The notes under the pieces: model-generated
The model's input: only the letters and a program-made list of their open reading frames with translations
Databases searched by the model: none
What the model was told of the DNA's origin: nothing
DNA from: CAVZLD01 sp964522605
GTDB lineage: Bacteria > Planctomycetota > Planctomycetia > Pirellulales > Pirellulaceae
NCBI GenBank assembly: GCA_964522605.1
Contig: CAZFWV010000023.1
Coordinates: forward strand, 1-40,148
Length of the DNA: 40,148 nt
Reading direction: 5' to 3'
In this document: piece by piece, positions 9,465-17,937 of the stretch
Position numbering within the stretch: the first letter of the stretch is position 1
How the letters are laid out: each line of letters begins with the position of its first letter
Made by a program: the position numbers and the translations under genes

Positions 9465-10157
9465 TTAATCCGCTTGCAGCTCGAAGACCATTTGGACCGT
9501 GGCACTCAATTCCTGCTCGCCAGCCGCCACCGGGACCGCGGCCTCGGCCATCATTGCGCGGGCTGGGTAAGGAGTGGGGCCCGGGGCCGACTGTTCGCTG
9601 ATACTGATCACTTTTCCCACTCGCACGCCGGCAGCTTGTGCATAGAGTTCCGCACGGCTGCGGGCATCCGCAATCGCCCGATTCCGTGCCTGATTGAGCA
9701 CTCCCGTCGGATCATCAATGCCAAAACTGATTCCGTTGAGTTGATTACTTCCGGCGTCAACCAGCGCGTCGAGGACCTGTCCCAGACGCGGCAGGTTTCG
9801 CACGCGAACTCGCACCTGATTCGATGCTCGGTATCCAACAATCTGCGGATCCCGCCCGCGCTCGTCGGTCTTGTACTGCGGACTCAGGTCGATCTGGGAG
9901 GTCTGGACATCTTTATCCGCAATTTGGTTCTGTTTCAGCACCGAGAGCAGTTGTTCCATTGCCTGGTTATTGGCCTGCAAAGCTTGCTGCGCGGTCGCCG
10001 CCTGTGTGACGACACCGGTTTGAATGGTCGCCATGTCCGGTGGGGCCGTGGCCTTACCCTGTCCGCTGACAACGATCGTGGGCTGCTGAGTATCCGCGGG
10101 ACAGTTCGAGCCCATGAGCATTGCAGCAAGGCAAAACAAGATCATCAACGGACGCAT
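9465..10157 (-). CDS. SIMPL (DUF541) domain exported protein
   Basis: The 230-aa protein has a signal peptide (MRPLMILFCLAAMLMGSNC) and then the SIMPL fold: TIVVSGQGKATAPPDMATI, a long helix (TAQQALQANNQAMEQLLSVL), DVQTSQIDLSPQY, YRASNQVRVRVRNLPRLGQV, LNGISFGIDDP and ARNRAIADARSRAELYAQAAGV. Family members (bacterial BP26/YggE) form periplasmic or outer-membrane oligomers linked to stress tolerance; the biochemical role is unsettled. The cysteine near residue 19 could be a lipid site but the lipobox is poor. It is a single gene. Confidence 0.92.
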   Translation of the reverse strand: MRPLMILFCLAAMLMGSNCPADTQQPTIVVSGQGKATAPPDMATIQTGVVTQAATAQQALQANNQAMEQLLSVLKQNQIADKDVQTSQIDLSPQYKTDERGRDPQIVGYRASNQVRVRVRNLPRLGQVLDALVDAGSNQLNGISFGIDDPTGVLNQARNRAIADARSRAELYAQAAGVRVGKVISISEQSAPGPTPYPARAMMAEAAVPVAAGEQELSATVQMVFELQAD

Positions 10158-10365
10158 TGTCTGGTACCTCCTGGCTGATTCGTTTCAAGGTGATCGATGG
10201 TGCAGATACTCAGGGCAGAGAGCGAAATGGGAGCCCCAGTTCGTCTGCCGGCTGCCCTCGTTCCTGGTCCTGCAGGGCTTGGACGCGGTTGAAGATCCGA
10301 TCGTTCCACGATCAATCGACATTTTGGGCGACCGCCGGATTCTAGATTTTCATCTGCCGATCGCT

Positions 10366-11055
10366 TTACGGCTTACGGAAGCGGACCACGTAGTTTTCCT
10401 CCAGCAGGTCCAGCGATTCAACCCATTCGAAACCGCATGCCTTGATCTCCTCCGTGACTTCCTCTTGTCCAGCTCGCACGTGGTTCAGAACCCATTCCGA
10501 GCTTGTTCCTTCGATTCGACGGAAATCGATCAGCAGTACCGTGCCACCCGGCCGTAAAGCGCGGTGGATGGATTGCATCGTCTTTTGGGGAAACTCGAAA
10601 TGGTGATAGGTGTCGCAGATAAACACGAGGTCAACCGAAGCCGGGGGCAATCGGACGTTATCGGGATCACAGATGAGCGGCGATACGTTGGCGATCCCTG
10701 CTTCCTCGCAGCTTCGGCGTACGTGCTCAACGAATTCATCGGAAATGTCGACGGCAAAGACTTGTCCGTCCGCGCCGACGCGGTCAGCGAACAGTCGCGC
10801 AAACAACCCCGTGCCGGCGCCCACATCCGCGACGACCATTCCTGGACGCAATTGGCATGCCTCCAGAATCCGTTCTCGACGATCGTAGGGTTCGCGCCCA
10901 TCTCGCTCGAATCGACCCACGAACTGATCCACATCAGGACTCTCGAACGTATTGTTGATACCCGGTTTGACGCTTTCCTGTTGAGCCAGCAGACCATTCA
11001 CATTGACGGTCAGGCAAAGAAAGAGAATACGCCACAAGTCATGCAGTCGGATCAT
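10366..11055 (-). CDS. Class I SAM-dependent methyltransferase with predicted signal peptide
   Basis: The 229-aa protein contains the Rossmann methyltransferase motifs: VADVGAGTGLFARLFA (about residues 75-90), acidic VFAVDIS (motif II), PLICDPDNVRLPPASVDLVF and LRPGGTVLLIDFRR. The start at 11055 has AAGGAG eight bases upstream. It yields an N-terminus (MIRLHDLWRILFLCLTVNVNGLLAQQ) that looks like a cleavable signal peptide, which is unexpected for an enzyme needing cytoplasmic SAM. The substrate is unknown; the fold resembles UbiE-like methyltransferases. The longer frame to 11178 lacks a ribosome site. Confidence 0.88.
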   Translation of the reverse strand: MIRLHDLWRILFLCLTVNVNGLLAQQESVKPGINNTFESPDVDQFVGRFERDGREPYDRRERILEACQLRPGMVVADVGAGTGLFARLFADRVGADGQVFAVDISDEFVEHVRRSCEEAGIANVSPLICDPDNVRLPPASVDLVFICDTYHHFEFPQKTMQSIHRALRPGGTVLLIDFRRIEGTSSEWVLNHVRAGQEEVTEEIKACGFEWVESLDLLEENYVVRFRKP

Positions 11056-11224
11056 CGTGAAGCTCCTTGGGTGACACGGATCGAGCTTCTCTTTTAACGG
11101 GCAATCAACCGGCGGGTCAAGCTGCCCTGGACGAATCGGTTCGTCATTCCCCAGAATGAAGACATCCGGACATGGCATCCCGGCGTCGCGGTGATGTCCG
11201 TCGTGGCGGGCAGGTAAAGGGAAA

Positions 11225-12208
11225 ATGACCGAGTCTCCAATCAGTCTTCCGTCCGAGTTTCTGGAGCGACTTCGTCAGATCTTGCCGGGGGAGCTGTTCG
11301 ACCGCTGTCTGGCTGGATTGGGTGCACCGCGCACAACGAGCTTTCGCGTGAATACGCTCGTGACGTCCATTCCAGAAGCTTTGCAGGAATTGGCGCAGTA
11401 CGATCTGCATCCTGCACCTGTGCCCTGGTGCCCAGAGGCGTTTCAGCTGCCGGGGTCCGACCGCGAAACGCTCGTGCACTGCGCGGCGGTTACGGAAGGC
11501 CGGATTTACATCCAGAGTCTTTCCAGTTTGCTGCCCATCCTTTTGCTGGACCCCCAGCCCGGAGAGACGATTCTGGATCTCGCCGCGGCTCCCGGTGGGA
11601 AGACTCTGCACATCGCGGCACGGATGAAGAACCAAGGACAGATTTCGGCAGTGGAGGTGATTCGGGGACGTTACTATCGGTTGCGCGAAAACCTGCGGCG
11701 AGGTCAGGCGAAAATCGTACGCACGTACCTGACAGATGGCCGCAGCGTCGGCCGTAAGACGCCGCAGCGATTCGACCGCGTGTTGCTCGATGCTCCTTGT
11801 TCATCCGAGGGTCGATTCCGTCTGGATCAACCCGACACGTGGCAGTATTGGAGCCTGCGAAAGATTCGTGAACAGGCGCGCAAACAGCAGGGACTGTTGC
11901 GGGCCGCGATGCAAGCCGTGCGTCCGGGCGGTACATTGGTGTACTGCACATGTTCGTTTGCCCCCGAGGAAAACGAGATGGTCGTCGATTCGCAGTGCCG
12001 GCGGTTTCCTGATGAATTCACGATCCAGGAAATCCCGTTGCCGATTGAGCTCGTCGTTCCCGCCTTGACCCAATGGCGCGGAAAGGAGTTGACGCCTGAA
12101 TTGCGAGTCGCACGTCGCGTTCTCCCTCAGCCGGCCATGGATGGTTTTTTCCTCTGTAAGATGGTTCGTTCCGAGGTTGCGGATGGAGGGTATGCAAAAT
12201 CATGGTAG
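11225..12208 (+). CDS. RsmB/RsmF (NOL1/NOP2/Sun) family RNA m5C methyltransferase
   Basis: The 327-aa enzyme has the family's SAM-binding motif (LDLAAAPGGKT, residues 118-127), the DAPCSSEG motif with Cys192, and the TCSFAPEENE motif with the expected nucleophile Cys243. It should form 5-methylcytosine in rRNA or tRNA. It is shorter than E. coli RsmB and lacks the N-terminal NusB-like domain, and no separate PUA domain is obvious; it may be closer to RsmF or archaeal Trm4-like forms. The exact target base cannot be told. Its stop overlaps the start of the next gene by 7 bases (ATGGTAG), indicating translational coupling. Confidence 0.92.
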   Translation: MTESPISLPSEFLERLRQILPGELFDRCLAGLGAPRTTSFRVNTLVTSIPEALQELAQYDLHPAPVPWCPEAFQLPGSDRETLVHCAAVTEGRIYIQSLSSLLPILLLDPQPGETILDLAAAPGGKTLHIAARMKNQGQISAVEVIRGRYYRLRENLRRGQAKIVRTYLTDGRSVGRKTPQRFDRVLLDAPCSSEGRFRLDQPDTWQYWSLRKIREQARKQQGLLRAAMQAVRPGGTLVYCTCSFAPEENEMVVDSQCRRFPDEFTIQEIPLPIELVVPALTQWRGKELTPELRVARRVLPQPAMDGFFLCKMVRSEVADGGYAKSW

Positions 12209-13284
12209 ATCGAGTCGGTGTGGGCCTTGTGGGCTCCCAGTTCGTGTCCACGATTCATGCGCGGTCCGTCCAAGCGTGTCCGCATGCGGAACTGTTGGCC
12301 GTCGCCTCGCCGACTGCCGGCCATGCGGAGCAGTTTGCTGCCCAGTTCGACATTCCCCACCACTTCACCGATTATCGTCGGATGCTTGAGCTCGATTCGG
12401 TCAATCTGGTGGTCATCGGGGCTCCGAATCATGTTCACTGCGAGATCACGCTGGCCGCTGCCGACGCAGGAAAACACGTTGTTTGTGAGAAACCGCTCTG
12501 CTTGAATCTCGCGGACGCCGATCGAATGATTCAGGCCTGCCGCCGCGCCGGAGTTCAGTTGATGTATGCCGAGGAACTCTGTTTTGCGCCGAAATATGTG
12601 CGGTTAAAGCAGTTACTCGATTCCGGTGCTCTGGGAACTCCGACCCTGCTGAAACAGAGTGAAAAACACGATGGGCCCCATGCGGATCATTTTTGGGACG
12701 TCGAACGTAGCGGCGGGGGCGTCGCAATGGATATGGGATGTCACGCGATCGAGTTCTTCCGCTGGATGTTAGGCCGCCCGCCCATTAAGTCGGTCTACGC
12801 CCAACTTTCCCGCCAGGTGCACCACGAGAAGACGCGAGGCGATGACAACGCATTGATCATTGTCGAATTCGAAGGTGGGTGTGTGGGGCTCGCCGAAGAG
12901 AGCTGGACTAAGCACGGCGGCATGGATGATCGTGCAGAGGTTCATGGTTCGATGGGAGTGGCCTACGCGGACCTGTTACACGGCAACGCGATCGAGACCT
13001 ACAGCGCTGTGGGATACGATTACGCAGTGGAGAAGGCGGGAGTGACGACCGGTTGGACTTTCACGATCTATGAAGAGGAGTGGAACTACGGGTTTCATCA
13101 GGAGATGGCCCATTTCGTGGATGCCGTTCGACGGAATCAACCAGCCAGCGTCACGGGGGAGGATGGTCGAGCGGTACTCGAGGCGCTGTTTGCCGTGTAT
13201 CAGTCCGCGCGGACCGGCGCGAAAGTCACTCTTCCGCTATCCACCGATGCGAAGCGACCGATTGACCTGTGGTTGCCCTCGTAA
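12202..13284 (+). CDS. Gfo/Idh/MocA family NAD(P)-dependent oxidoreductase
   Basis: The 360-aa protein has an N-terminal Rossmann domain (VGVGLVGSQFVSTIHARSV), the VVIGAPNHVHCEI strand, and the hallmark CEKPLCLN with Lys97. The C-terminal alpha/beta domain includes GGGVAMDMGCHAIEFFRWM. These enzymes oxidise or reduce sugars, inositols or related compounds and are greatly expanded in planctomycetes. The substrate cannot be named. It overlaps the RNA methyltransferase gene, so the two are probably one operon although their functions look unrelated. Confidence 0.93.
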   Translation: MVDRVGVGLVGSQFVSTIHARSVQACPHAELLAVASPTAGHAEQFAAQFDIPHHFTDYRRMLELDSVNLVVIGAPNHVHCEITLAAADAGKHVVCEKPLCLNLADADRMIQACRRAGVQLMYAEELCFAPKYVRLKQLLDSGALGTPTLLKQSEKHDGPHADHFWDVERSGGGVAMDMGCHAIEFFRWMLGRPPIKSVYAQLSRQVHHEKTRGDDNALIIVEFEGGCVGLAEESWTKHGGMDDRAEVHGSMGVAYADLLHGNAIETYSAVGYDYAVEKAGVTTGWTFTIYEEEWNYGFHQEMAHFVDAVRRNQPASVTGEDGRAVLEALFAVYQSARTGAKVTLPLSTDAKRPIDLWLPS

Positions 13285-13303
13285 GACAGTTGCGAAACCG
13301 CCT

Positions 13304-14035
13304 TCACCAATTCTGCACAACGTGCTGGAGGAATCTCGGGAGCAGGGTGTTGGCCTCCGGGGTCTCGACGCACTGCTGTTTGAAGACCGACATCGGAATT
13401 CCAGCGATTCGGTGGATATATTCGGGGTAGGCCTCGACGCGCCCGAGAAAACTCGTCCGATCTAATTCGGGATGGAATTGCGTGCAATAGATTGGTTTTC
13501 CCGGGAAGCAAAACGCCTGATGTTCGGCGCGCTCGGAAAAGGCCAGCGGTCGAGCGTCGGCTGGCAGCCGGACGACGCTATCTTCATGTCCCATGTGGGC
13601 GACGAACTGCGGCCCCAACGGACCGAACAGCGGATCTTCGATTCCTTCCGGGGTCAGGGACACGGACAGGGTCCCGAGTTCCGCCCGCTTGGGATCACGC
13701 TGGACGACACCCCCCAGCGCCCGCGCCATTGCTTGAAAACCCCAGCATGACGCGAACACGGGATGCGATTTCTCGTGCAGTGTGCGCAATAGGTCGAGCG
13801 TTTCATCGAGCCACCAATTGTTGTCCGTGGCCGAGTAATGGCCACTGCCTCCCAGCAGCACAACCGCGGACCGACGCCAAAGGGCAGCCGAAGGCGCGCC
13901 GCGAAGCAGATCATGGATCTCAAGTTGACCGGGGACGCACGCAAGCCGGCGAAGGAAGCATTCGACTTCCTGCTGTCGGATGGGATCATCTTCGTTACGG
14001 ATTTGGAGCAACAGGTAGCGGGGAATGGTCGACAT
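13304..14035 (-). CDS. Class I glutamine amidotransferase-like protein
   Basis: The 243-aa protein has a full catalytic triad: the nucleophile elbow FASCWGFQ (Cys97) and CTQFHPELD (His188, Glu190). The strand AVVLLGGSGHYSA carries the early glycine-rich loop. It resembles stand-alone GMP-synthase-type amidotransferase proteins, which may release ammonia for an unknown acceptor or cleave gamma-glutamyl bonds. No synthetase partner is adjacent. The gene runs opposite to the oxidoreductase gene and ends 20 bases from its stop. Confidence 0.9.
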   Translation of the reverse strand: MSTIPRYLLLQIRNEDDPIRQQEVECFLRRLACVPGQLEIHDLLRGAPSAALWRRSAVVLLGGSGHYSATDNNWWLDETLDLLRTLHEKSHPVFASCWGFQAMARALGGVVQRDPKRAELGTLSVSLTPEGIEDPLFGPLGPQFVAHMGHEDSVVRLPADARPLAFSERAEHQAFCFPGKPIYCTQFHPELDRTSFLGRVEAYPEYIHRIAGIPMSVFKQQCVETPEANTLLPRFLQHVVQNW

Positions 14036-14306
14036 CGGTGACAGGGACTCTGCGCCTTAACTTGAAAACCAGACGCTGCGTGCGAGACGACCGGTCGCGG
14101 ACGAACGGAATTGGGCCGTCCTTCCGGCAATCGGAACGAAGTTTACCGATCGTTCGTGCTGGCGGCGACGCACCGCCCGACAGAATCGGCGTGGCACGCA
14201 GCGGTTCCGAACCTCATTAAAAACGGAAGCGGTACATTTGGCCAAGGGGGCAGACTGGATTCCAGGCGTTTGCCGGTTCCGCGGCCAAGACAGTATCAAA
14301 TCCTGC

Positions 14307-14636
14307 TCAGGTCGGATCGACGAAGTGCCATCCGGTGATGTGCCAGCCCTCGCCGTAGGGTTCTGACCAGCGTGCCTCGGCCCGGACCTTCACTTGAGCT
14401 CCGAACAGACTGTGGATGGACAGCGTGGCGAGCGTCCCTGAGTGCCAGTCGTTCTGACTGATTACCGCGATCCCATGAGGAGACATGTCTTTCGAGAAGC
14501 CATGAACTTCCGTGTCTCCGTTGCGGTGAGAAACGATGGCGACGGGGCGAACGAATGGTTGTCGTTCGATACTGCGCCGCTCGCGCAGAATGGTTGCCTG
14601 TCGCTCCCTCAACAAGCGATCGATGTCGGATTTCAC
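14307..14636 (-). CDS. PilZ domain protein (possible c-di-GMP receptor)
   Basis: The 109-aa protein carries the PilZ signature: an RRSIERQPFVRPV segment (RxxxR-like, about residues 20-32), then GFSKDMSPHGIAVIS matching the D/NxSxxG motif, and a closing WHFVDPT. PilZ domains bind cyclic di-GMP and alter motility or exopolysaccharide output; the binding arginines appear present. The start is a GTG at 14636 with AGGGG about 8 bases upstream. It is divergent from the chemosensory cluster that starts at 15094, and the shared spacer raises the possibility of joint control. Confidence 0.82.
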   Translation of the reverse strand: MKSDIDRLLRERQATILRERRSIERQPFVRPVAIVSHRNGDTEVHGFSKDMSPHGIAVISQNDWHSGTLATLSIHSLFGAQVKVRAEARWSEPYGEGWHITGWHFVDPT

Positions 14637-15093
14637 GGGTGTTGCCCCTGCAGTTGGATGTCGAACTAAGGTGAAGTACGTCTATCTGCAGCTGACCGAC
14701 AGGTCGCGTCATCGCCGAACGGCGGGCGTGCGTAGTCTCTACGAGAGCAAGCCTACCATACGTTTCGCCCACGTGAAGCGTGACCTTCGTTGGACGACGG
14801 TCGGCCCGGAGTGCGCCGGGACAACCTGGAGTGCGCCGGGACAAGAAGGCTTCTCACGATCGCACGACTTCATGATGTGCGTTTTGGGGAGCGATTCGAT
14901 CGAATCCGCGTTGACAAAATGCAACGTCATTCAGCCATGCAGGGTTCGAAGTTGCGCTCCGATCGCCGTTCGGCCATTTCAACGCCCGGGCAATCTACGT
15001 GACGTATAGTTCATACCAGACTGCATACAGCTCCATTCGACCCCGGTGTAGATCCCGGATGCCCGCGTAGTATTCCCAGAAGAAGGCTCTGTC
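14637..15093. promoter_or_regulatory. Divergent regulatory region upstream of the chemosensory cluster
   Basis: The 457-base space lies between the PilZ gene and the CheY-like gene. It holds a direct repeat of GGAGTGCGCCGGGACAA (14808-14824 and 14828-14844), a perfect 14-base palindrome GATTCGATCGAATC (14893-14906) and, five bases later, a consensus TTGACA at 14911-14916. No good -10 box follows at 16-18 bases, so a promoter is only suggested. A TATAGT lies at 15005-15010 with a poor -35. I see no gene in the space. Confidence 0.45.
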
Positions 15094-15501
15094 ATGTCAG
15101 CACCGAAGATACTCGTCGTCGACGACAGCAATTCCATACGCACAGTCCTGCAACGGACGCTCTGCCAGGCAGGCTACGACGTGGTCACGGCAGCGGATGG
15201 CGTTCAGGCGATTGAAGCGGCGAAATCGGAGCACCCGCAACTGGCAATCCTCGACATCTGCATGCCTTTTCTGGACGGCTATGGCGTCTGTCAGGAACTC
15301 AAGCGGATGGGAAAACCGTGGAGTGACTTGCCGATCATCTTCTTGACGACTCTCGAGTCACACGCACTGGAGCTGCTCGGACACGAACTCGGCGCTTACT
15401 TACAGAAGCCGGTCTGTGATCAGAGACTTCTTGAGACCGTCAATGAACTGCTTCCGTTGAATGCATCGTCCGACCCCAGTCCTTCGGAAGTCTCCGTGTG
15501 A
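15094..15501 (+). CDS. CheY-like single-domain response regulator
   Basis: The 135-aa protein is a single receiver domain: acidic pair Asp10/Asp11 (ILVVDDS), phosphoacceptor Asp54 (LAILDICMP), Thr85 (FLTT) and Lys105 (LQKPV). There is no output domain, so it likely acts by protein contact or as a phosphate sink for the CheA at 17938. It is the first gene of the eleven-gene chemosensory run. Whether its target is a motor, pili or the GTPase module downstream is unknown. Confidence 0.93.
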   Translation: MSAPKILVVDDSNSIRTVLQRTLCQAGYDVVTAADGVQAIEAAKSEHPQLAILDICMPFLDGYGVCQELKRMGKPWSDLPIIFLTTLESHALELLGHELGAYLQKPVCDQRLLETVNELLPLNASSDPSPSEVSV

Positions 15502-15521
15502 TTCCGAAAGAGGAACCTTGA

Positions 15522-15950
15522 ATGGCGAATTCCCAGAAGACAACTCGATTGGGCAGCATCGCTTCCGCAGAATCCGGAGTTCTGACCGGTTGGCGCGAGG
15601 AGATCCGCAGTTTTCTCGAACAGACGGTGCAGGAGATTCATCGCATTGTGTCGGGGCTACAAGCCAAGACGCGTGATGAAAAAGTGACCAAGCCGGTTGC
15701 ATCGCGACCGACGGAGTTGCCCAAGAACGTGCCTTCCAACACGCAACCTGCATCGGCTTCTGCCAATCGCGTGAATCGCGAACCGACAACGGTCGCAGCG
15801 GAAAACACTCGTGGCGGACCTCAGGACTCGATCGATGCGTCCCGGACTCGATTGGAAAATCTGAAACGGAGATTGTCGGAGCAGCTTCGCACGCAGCAGG
15901 TGACCGTCGTCGATGCGAACGAGCGACAGCGGGAGGAGCCTCACTCATGA
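15522..15950 (+). CDS. Uncharacterised 142-aa protein of the chemosensory operon
   Basis: The protein has an N-terminal helix (WREEIRSFLEQTVQEIHRIV, about residues 24-43), a disordered Pro/Thr/Asn-rich middle, and a C-terminal charged helix (SRTRLENLKRRLSEQLRTQQ). GAGGAA lies 7 bases before the ATG, and the stop overlaps the CheW start as ATGA, so it is translated as part of the operon. I recognise no family. Two helices joined by a flexible linker would suit an adaptor, but that is inference. Confidence 0.78.
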   Translation: MANSQKTTRLGSIASAESGVLTGWREEIRSFLEQTVQEIHRIVSGLQAKTRDEKVTKPVASRPTELPKNVPSNTQPASASANRVNREPTTVAAENTRGGPQDSIDASRTRLENLKRRLSEQLRTQQVTVVDANERQREEPHS

Positions 15951-16459
15951 CCCGACACCCGGCAGCCTTCTCCACTTCGGCCCAGGGAGGGATCGATCTG
16001 GCATCCACCGAAAAGTTCTGCGTGTTTCAACGCGCGTCGGCCACCTTCGGGCTGTTGGCTTCGGTCGTTCGCGAAGTGGCACTGCAACCCTCGGTGACCT
16101 ACGTGCCCGACGCCGACCCTTTGCTGGCGGGAATCTGTCACATTCGGAATGAATTTCTCCCGGTGATCCGGCTGAGTGAGTTCGCGGTCGGAAAAGAGTT
16201 TTCCGTCGGTGAGCAACAGATCATTGTCATCTCGTCTGCCAACGGTCCTTGGGCCTTGTTGGTCGATCGGGTGATTGGGCTGCTGCCGCTGGAAGTTTCG
16301 CTCTGTTCCGACGTCGGTGCCAGTCACGGGTGGTCTGCTGCAGTCATGGGCTCAGCGACTCACCGGAACCAAATCGTACAAGTGCTGGACGCGAACGCCC
16401 TGTTGCGTCTAGCGGAAGATGTCCTGAGCCGCTATTGGCGAGGTGAAGTGAGCGTTTGA
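15947..16459 (+). CDS. cheW: CheW-like coupling protein
   Basis: The 170-aa protein has one CheW domain (about residues 22-155): FCVFQRASATFGLLASVVREVAL, AGICHIRNEFLPVIRLSEF, IIVISSANGPWALLVDRVIGLLPL and NQIVQVLDANALL. CheW couples chemoreceptors to the CheA kinase. It starts within the preceding gene's stop (ATGA) and lies 64 bases before the receptor gene, the classic arrangement. The N-terminal 20 residues are extra to the family. Confidence 0.9.
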   Translation: MTRHPAAFSTSAQGGIDLASTEKFCVFQRASATFGLLASVVREVALQPSVTYVPDADPLLAGICHIRNEFLPVIRLSEFAVGKEFSVGEQQIIVISSANGPWALLVDRVIGLLPLEVSLCSDVGASHGWSAAVMGSATHRNQIVQVLDANALLRLAEDVLSRYWRGEVSV

Positions 16460-16523
16460 AGGGACGGCAGACTCTGGGCGAACTGCCGGTCCGTCTCCTG
16501 TCAAAACAGCAAGGAGCTTGGCC

Positions 16524-17927
16524 TTGAGAATCTACACGTTGTTTATTGCGACCCACCTTGGCGCCGCCCTGTTCGGCATGCTCACGGTGGCCCTGGCTCG
16601 CTGGCTCGGTGGCAGCCATCTGCAATATGGATTGCTGCTGCCTCTGGCCGCCGTGCCCGTCAGTGCCCTGGCCGTCTGGTTGACGATGCCGATCCTGCGA
16701 ACCATTCGGTCGTGCGAACGAGCCGTCGCCACGGGCGATTCGGGACAAGTTGCACCTGTCGGGATCTACGAGATGGATGCGGCCCTGGAGCGGATCCGAG
16801 CTTTGGTGCAGCGGTGGGCTGAAGCGGCGGCGAACACGCGAGAGCAATCGCGGGAACTCGATCAGTTGGTGGAACAACTAAATCGACGAGCTCGATCCTC
16901 CGACGGACAACGCCGTGGAAACAGCGGGACGCAGCTTCGTTATCTGATCGATGGCATTATTCGATCTGCGGATACCGAACTGAAGCAATTGCTGAACTGC
17001 ACGCAGGAGCTGGAAAAATACACGCGGGAAATCGCCGGTGGGGCGGAGGAACAAAGCGAAGCGGTAAACCGCACGACCACGTATGTCGAGCAGATGTCGG
17101 GCAATATCGATTCCGTGGCCCAGAATGCCGACGCAGCTCAGCAGGCGGCCGTCGCCACCCGCGACTCCGCCGCGGCTGCATCCAAGATGGTCCGAGAGCT
17201 GATCCAAGGCATGGATCGGATTCGGACCCACGTGGAAGCGAGTGAATCGCGCTTGCGAGCCTTGGGAGATCATTCCCAGGAAATCGGCTCCATCGTTGAA
17301 ACGATCAGCGCGATCTCATCAAGAACCGACATGCTCGCACTCAATGCCTCGATTGAATCCGTGCGGGCCGGTGAGCACGGTCGCGGGTTCGCCGTAGTGG
17401 CGGAGGAAGTGCGGAAACTGGCAGAGCAGGCGGCTCAGGCGACGCGGGAGGTAGCCGGGTTGATCGAGTCGATCCAGCTCGAAACCCAGGAATCGATTGC
17501 CGTGATGGCCGAGGAACGCGCCGAAGTGGAAGCCGAAGTCCAACGCGTCAGTGTTGCAGGAGAGACGTTGGAGCGAATCAGCCAGATCTCTCAAGATTCC
17601 GCCGCACAGGTCGGACAAATCACGCATTCGACGCAACTCCAACTGCAGCTGACGCGCGATGTCGTGCTGGCCGTGGAACGAATCTCCGAAGTTGCGAAGA
17701 CGAACCGCACGATGGCTGAAGAGGCACGCTGGACGACCAACACCCTGACCAAGCTGGCTCGTCAGTTCCACTCCTGTCTTTCGCCTCTTCGACGTGGCGG
17801 CAACGAAATCAGTGCCGAATCCGCTCAGGAAGACTCCCCAGAGGAAAACGTGATTGCCCAAACGTTAGGGGAGATGCGTGAAGAATTCGATTCTGCCCTT
17901 CCTCTCGAGTCGGTTCCGTCGGCGTAG
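16524..17927 (+). CDS. Methyl-accepting chemotaxis protein without external sensor domain
   Basis: The 467-aa protein has two membrane helices separated by only a few residues (about 4-27 and 34-58), then a HAMP-like linker (PILRTIRSCERAVATGD...), and a long helical signalling domain whose tip contains RAGEHGRGFAVVAEEVRKLAEQ (about residues 279-300). No periplasmic ligand domain exists. I chose TTG at 16524 because AAGGAG at 16511-16516 is 7 bases upstream; TTG at 16518 would be too close. The signal may come from the membrane or from a partner protein. No CheR or CheB is encoded nearby. Confidence 0.92.
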   Translation: MRIYTLFIATHLGAALFGMLTVALARWLGGSHLQYGLLLPLAAVPVSALAVWLTMPILRTIRSCERAVATGDSGQVAPVGIYEMDAALERIRALVQRWAEAAANTREQSRELDQLVEQLNRRARSSDGQRRGNSGTQLRYLIDGIIRSADTELKQLLNCTQELEKYTREIAGGAEEQSEAVNRTTTYVEQMSGNIDSVAQNADAAQQAAVATRDSAAAASKMVRELIQGMDRIRTHVEASESRLRALGDHSQEIGSIVETISAISSRTDMLALNASIESVRAGEHGRGFAVVAEEVRKLAEQAAQATREVAGLIESIQLETQESIAVMAEERAEVEAEVQRVSVAGETLERISQISQDSAAQVGQITHSTQLQLQLTRDVVLAVERISEVAKTNRTMAEEARWTTNTLTKLARQFHSCLSPLRRGGNEISAESAQEDSPEENVIAQTLGEMREEFDSALPLESVPSA

Positions 17928-17937
17928 GAGATTTTAG

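Noticed and set aside
14739..14930. 63-codon minus-strand frame in the chemosensory upstream region
   Set aside because: It spans the direct repeat and palindrome, has no ribosome site and no recognisable content.
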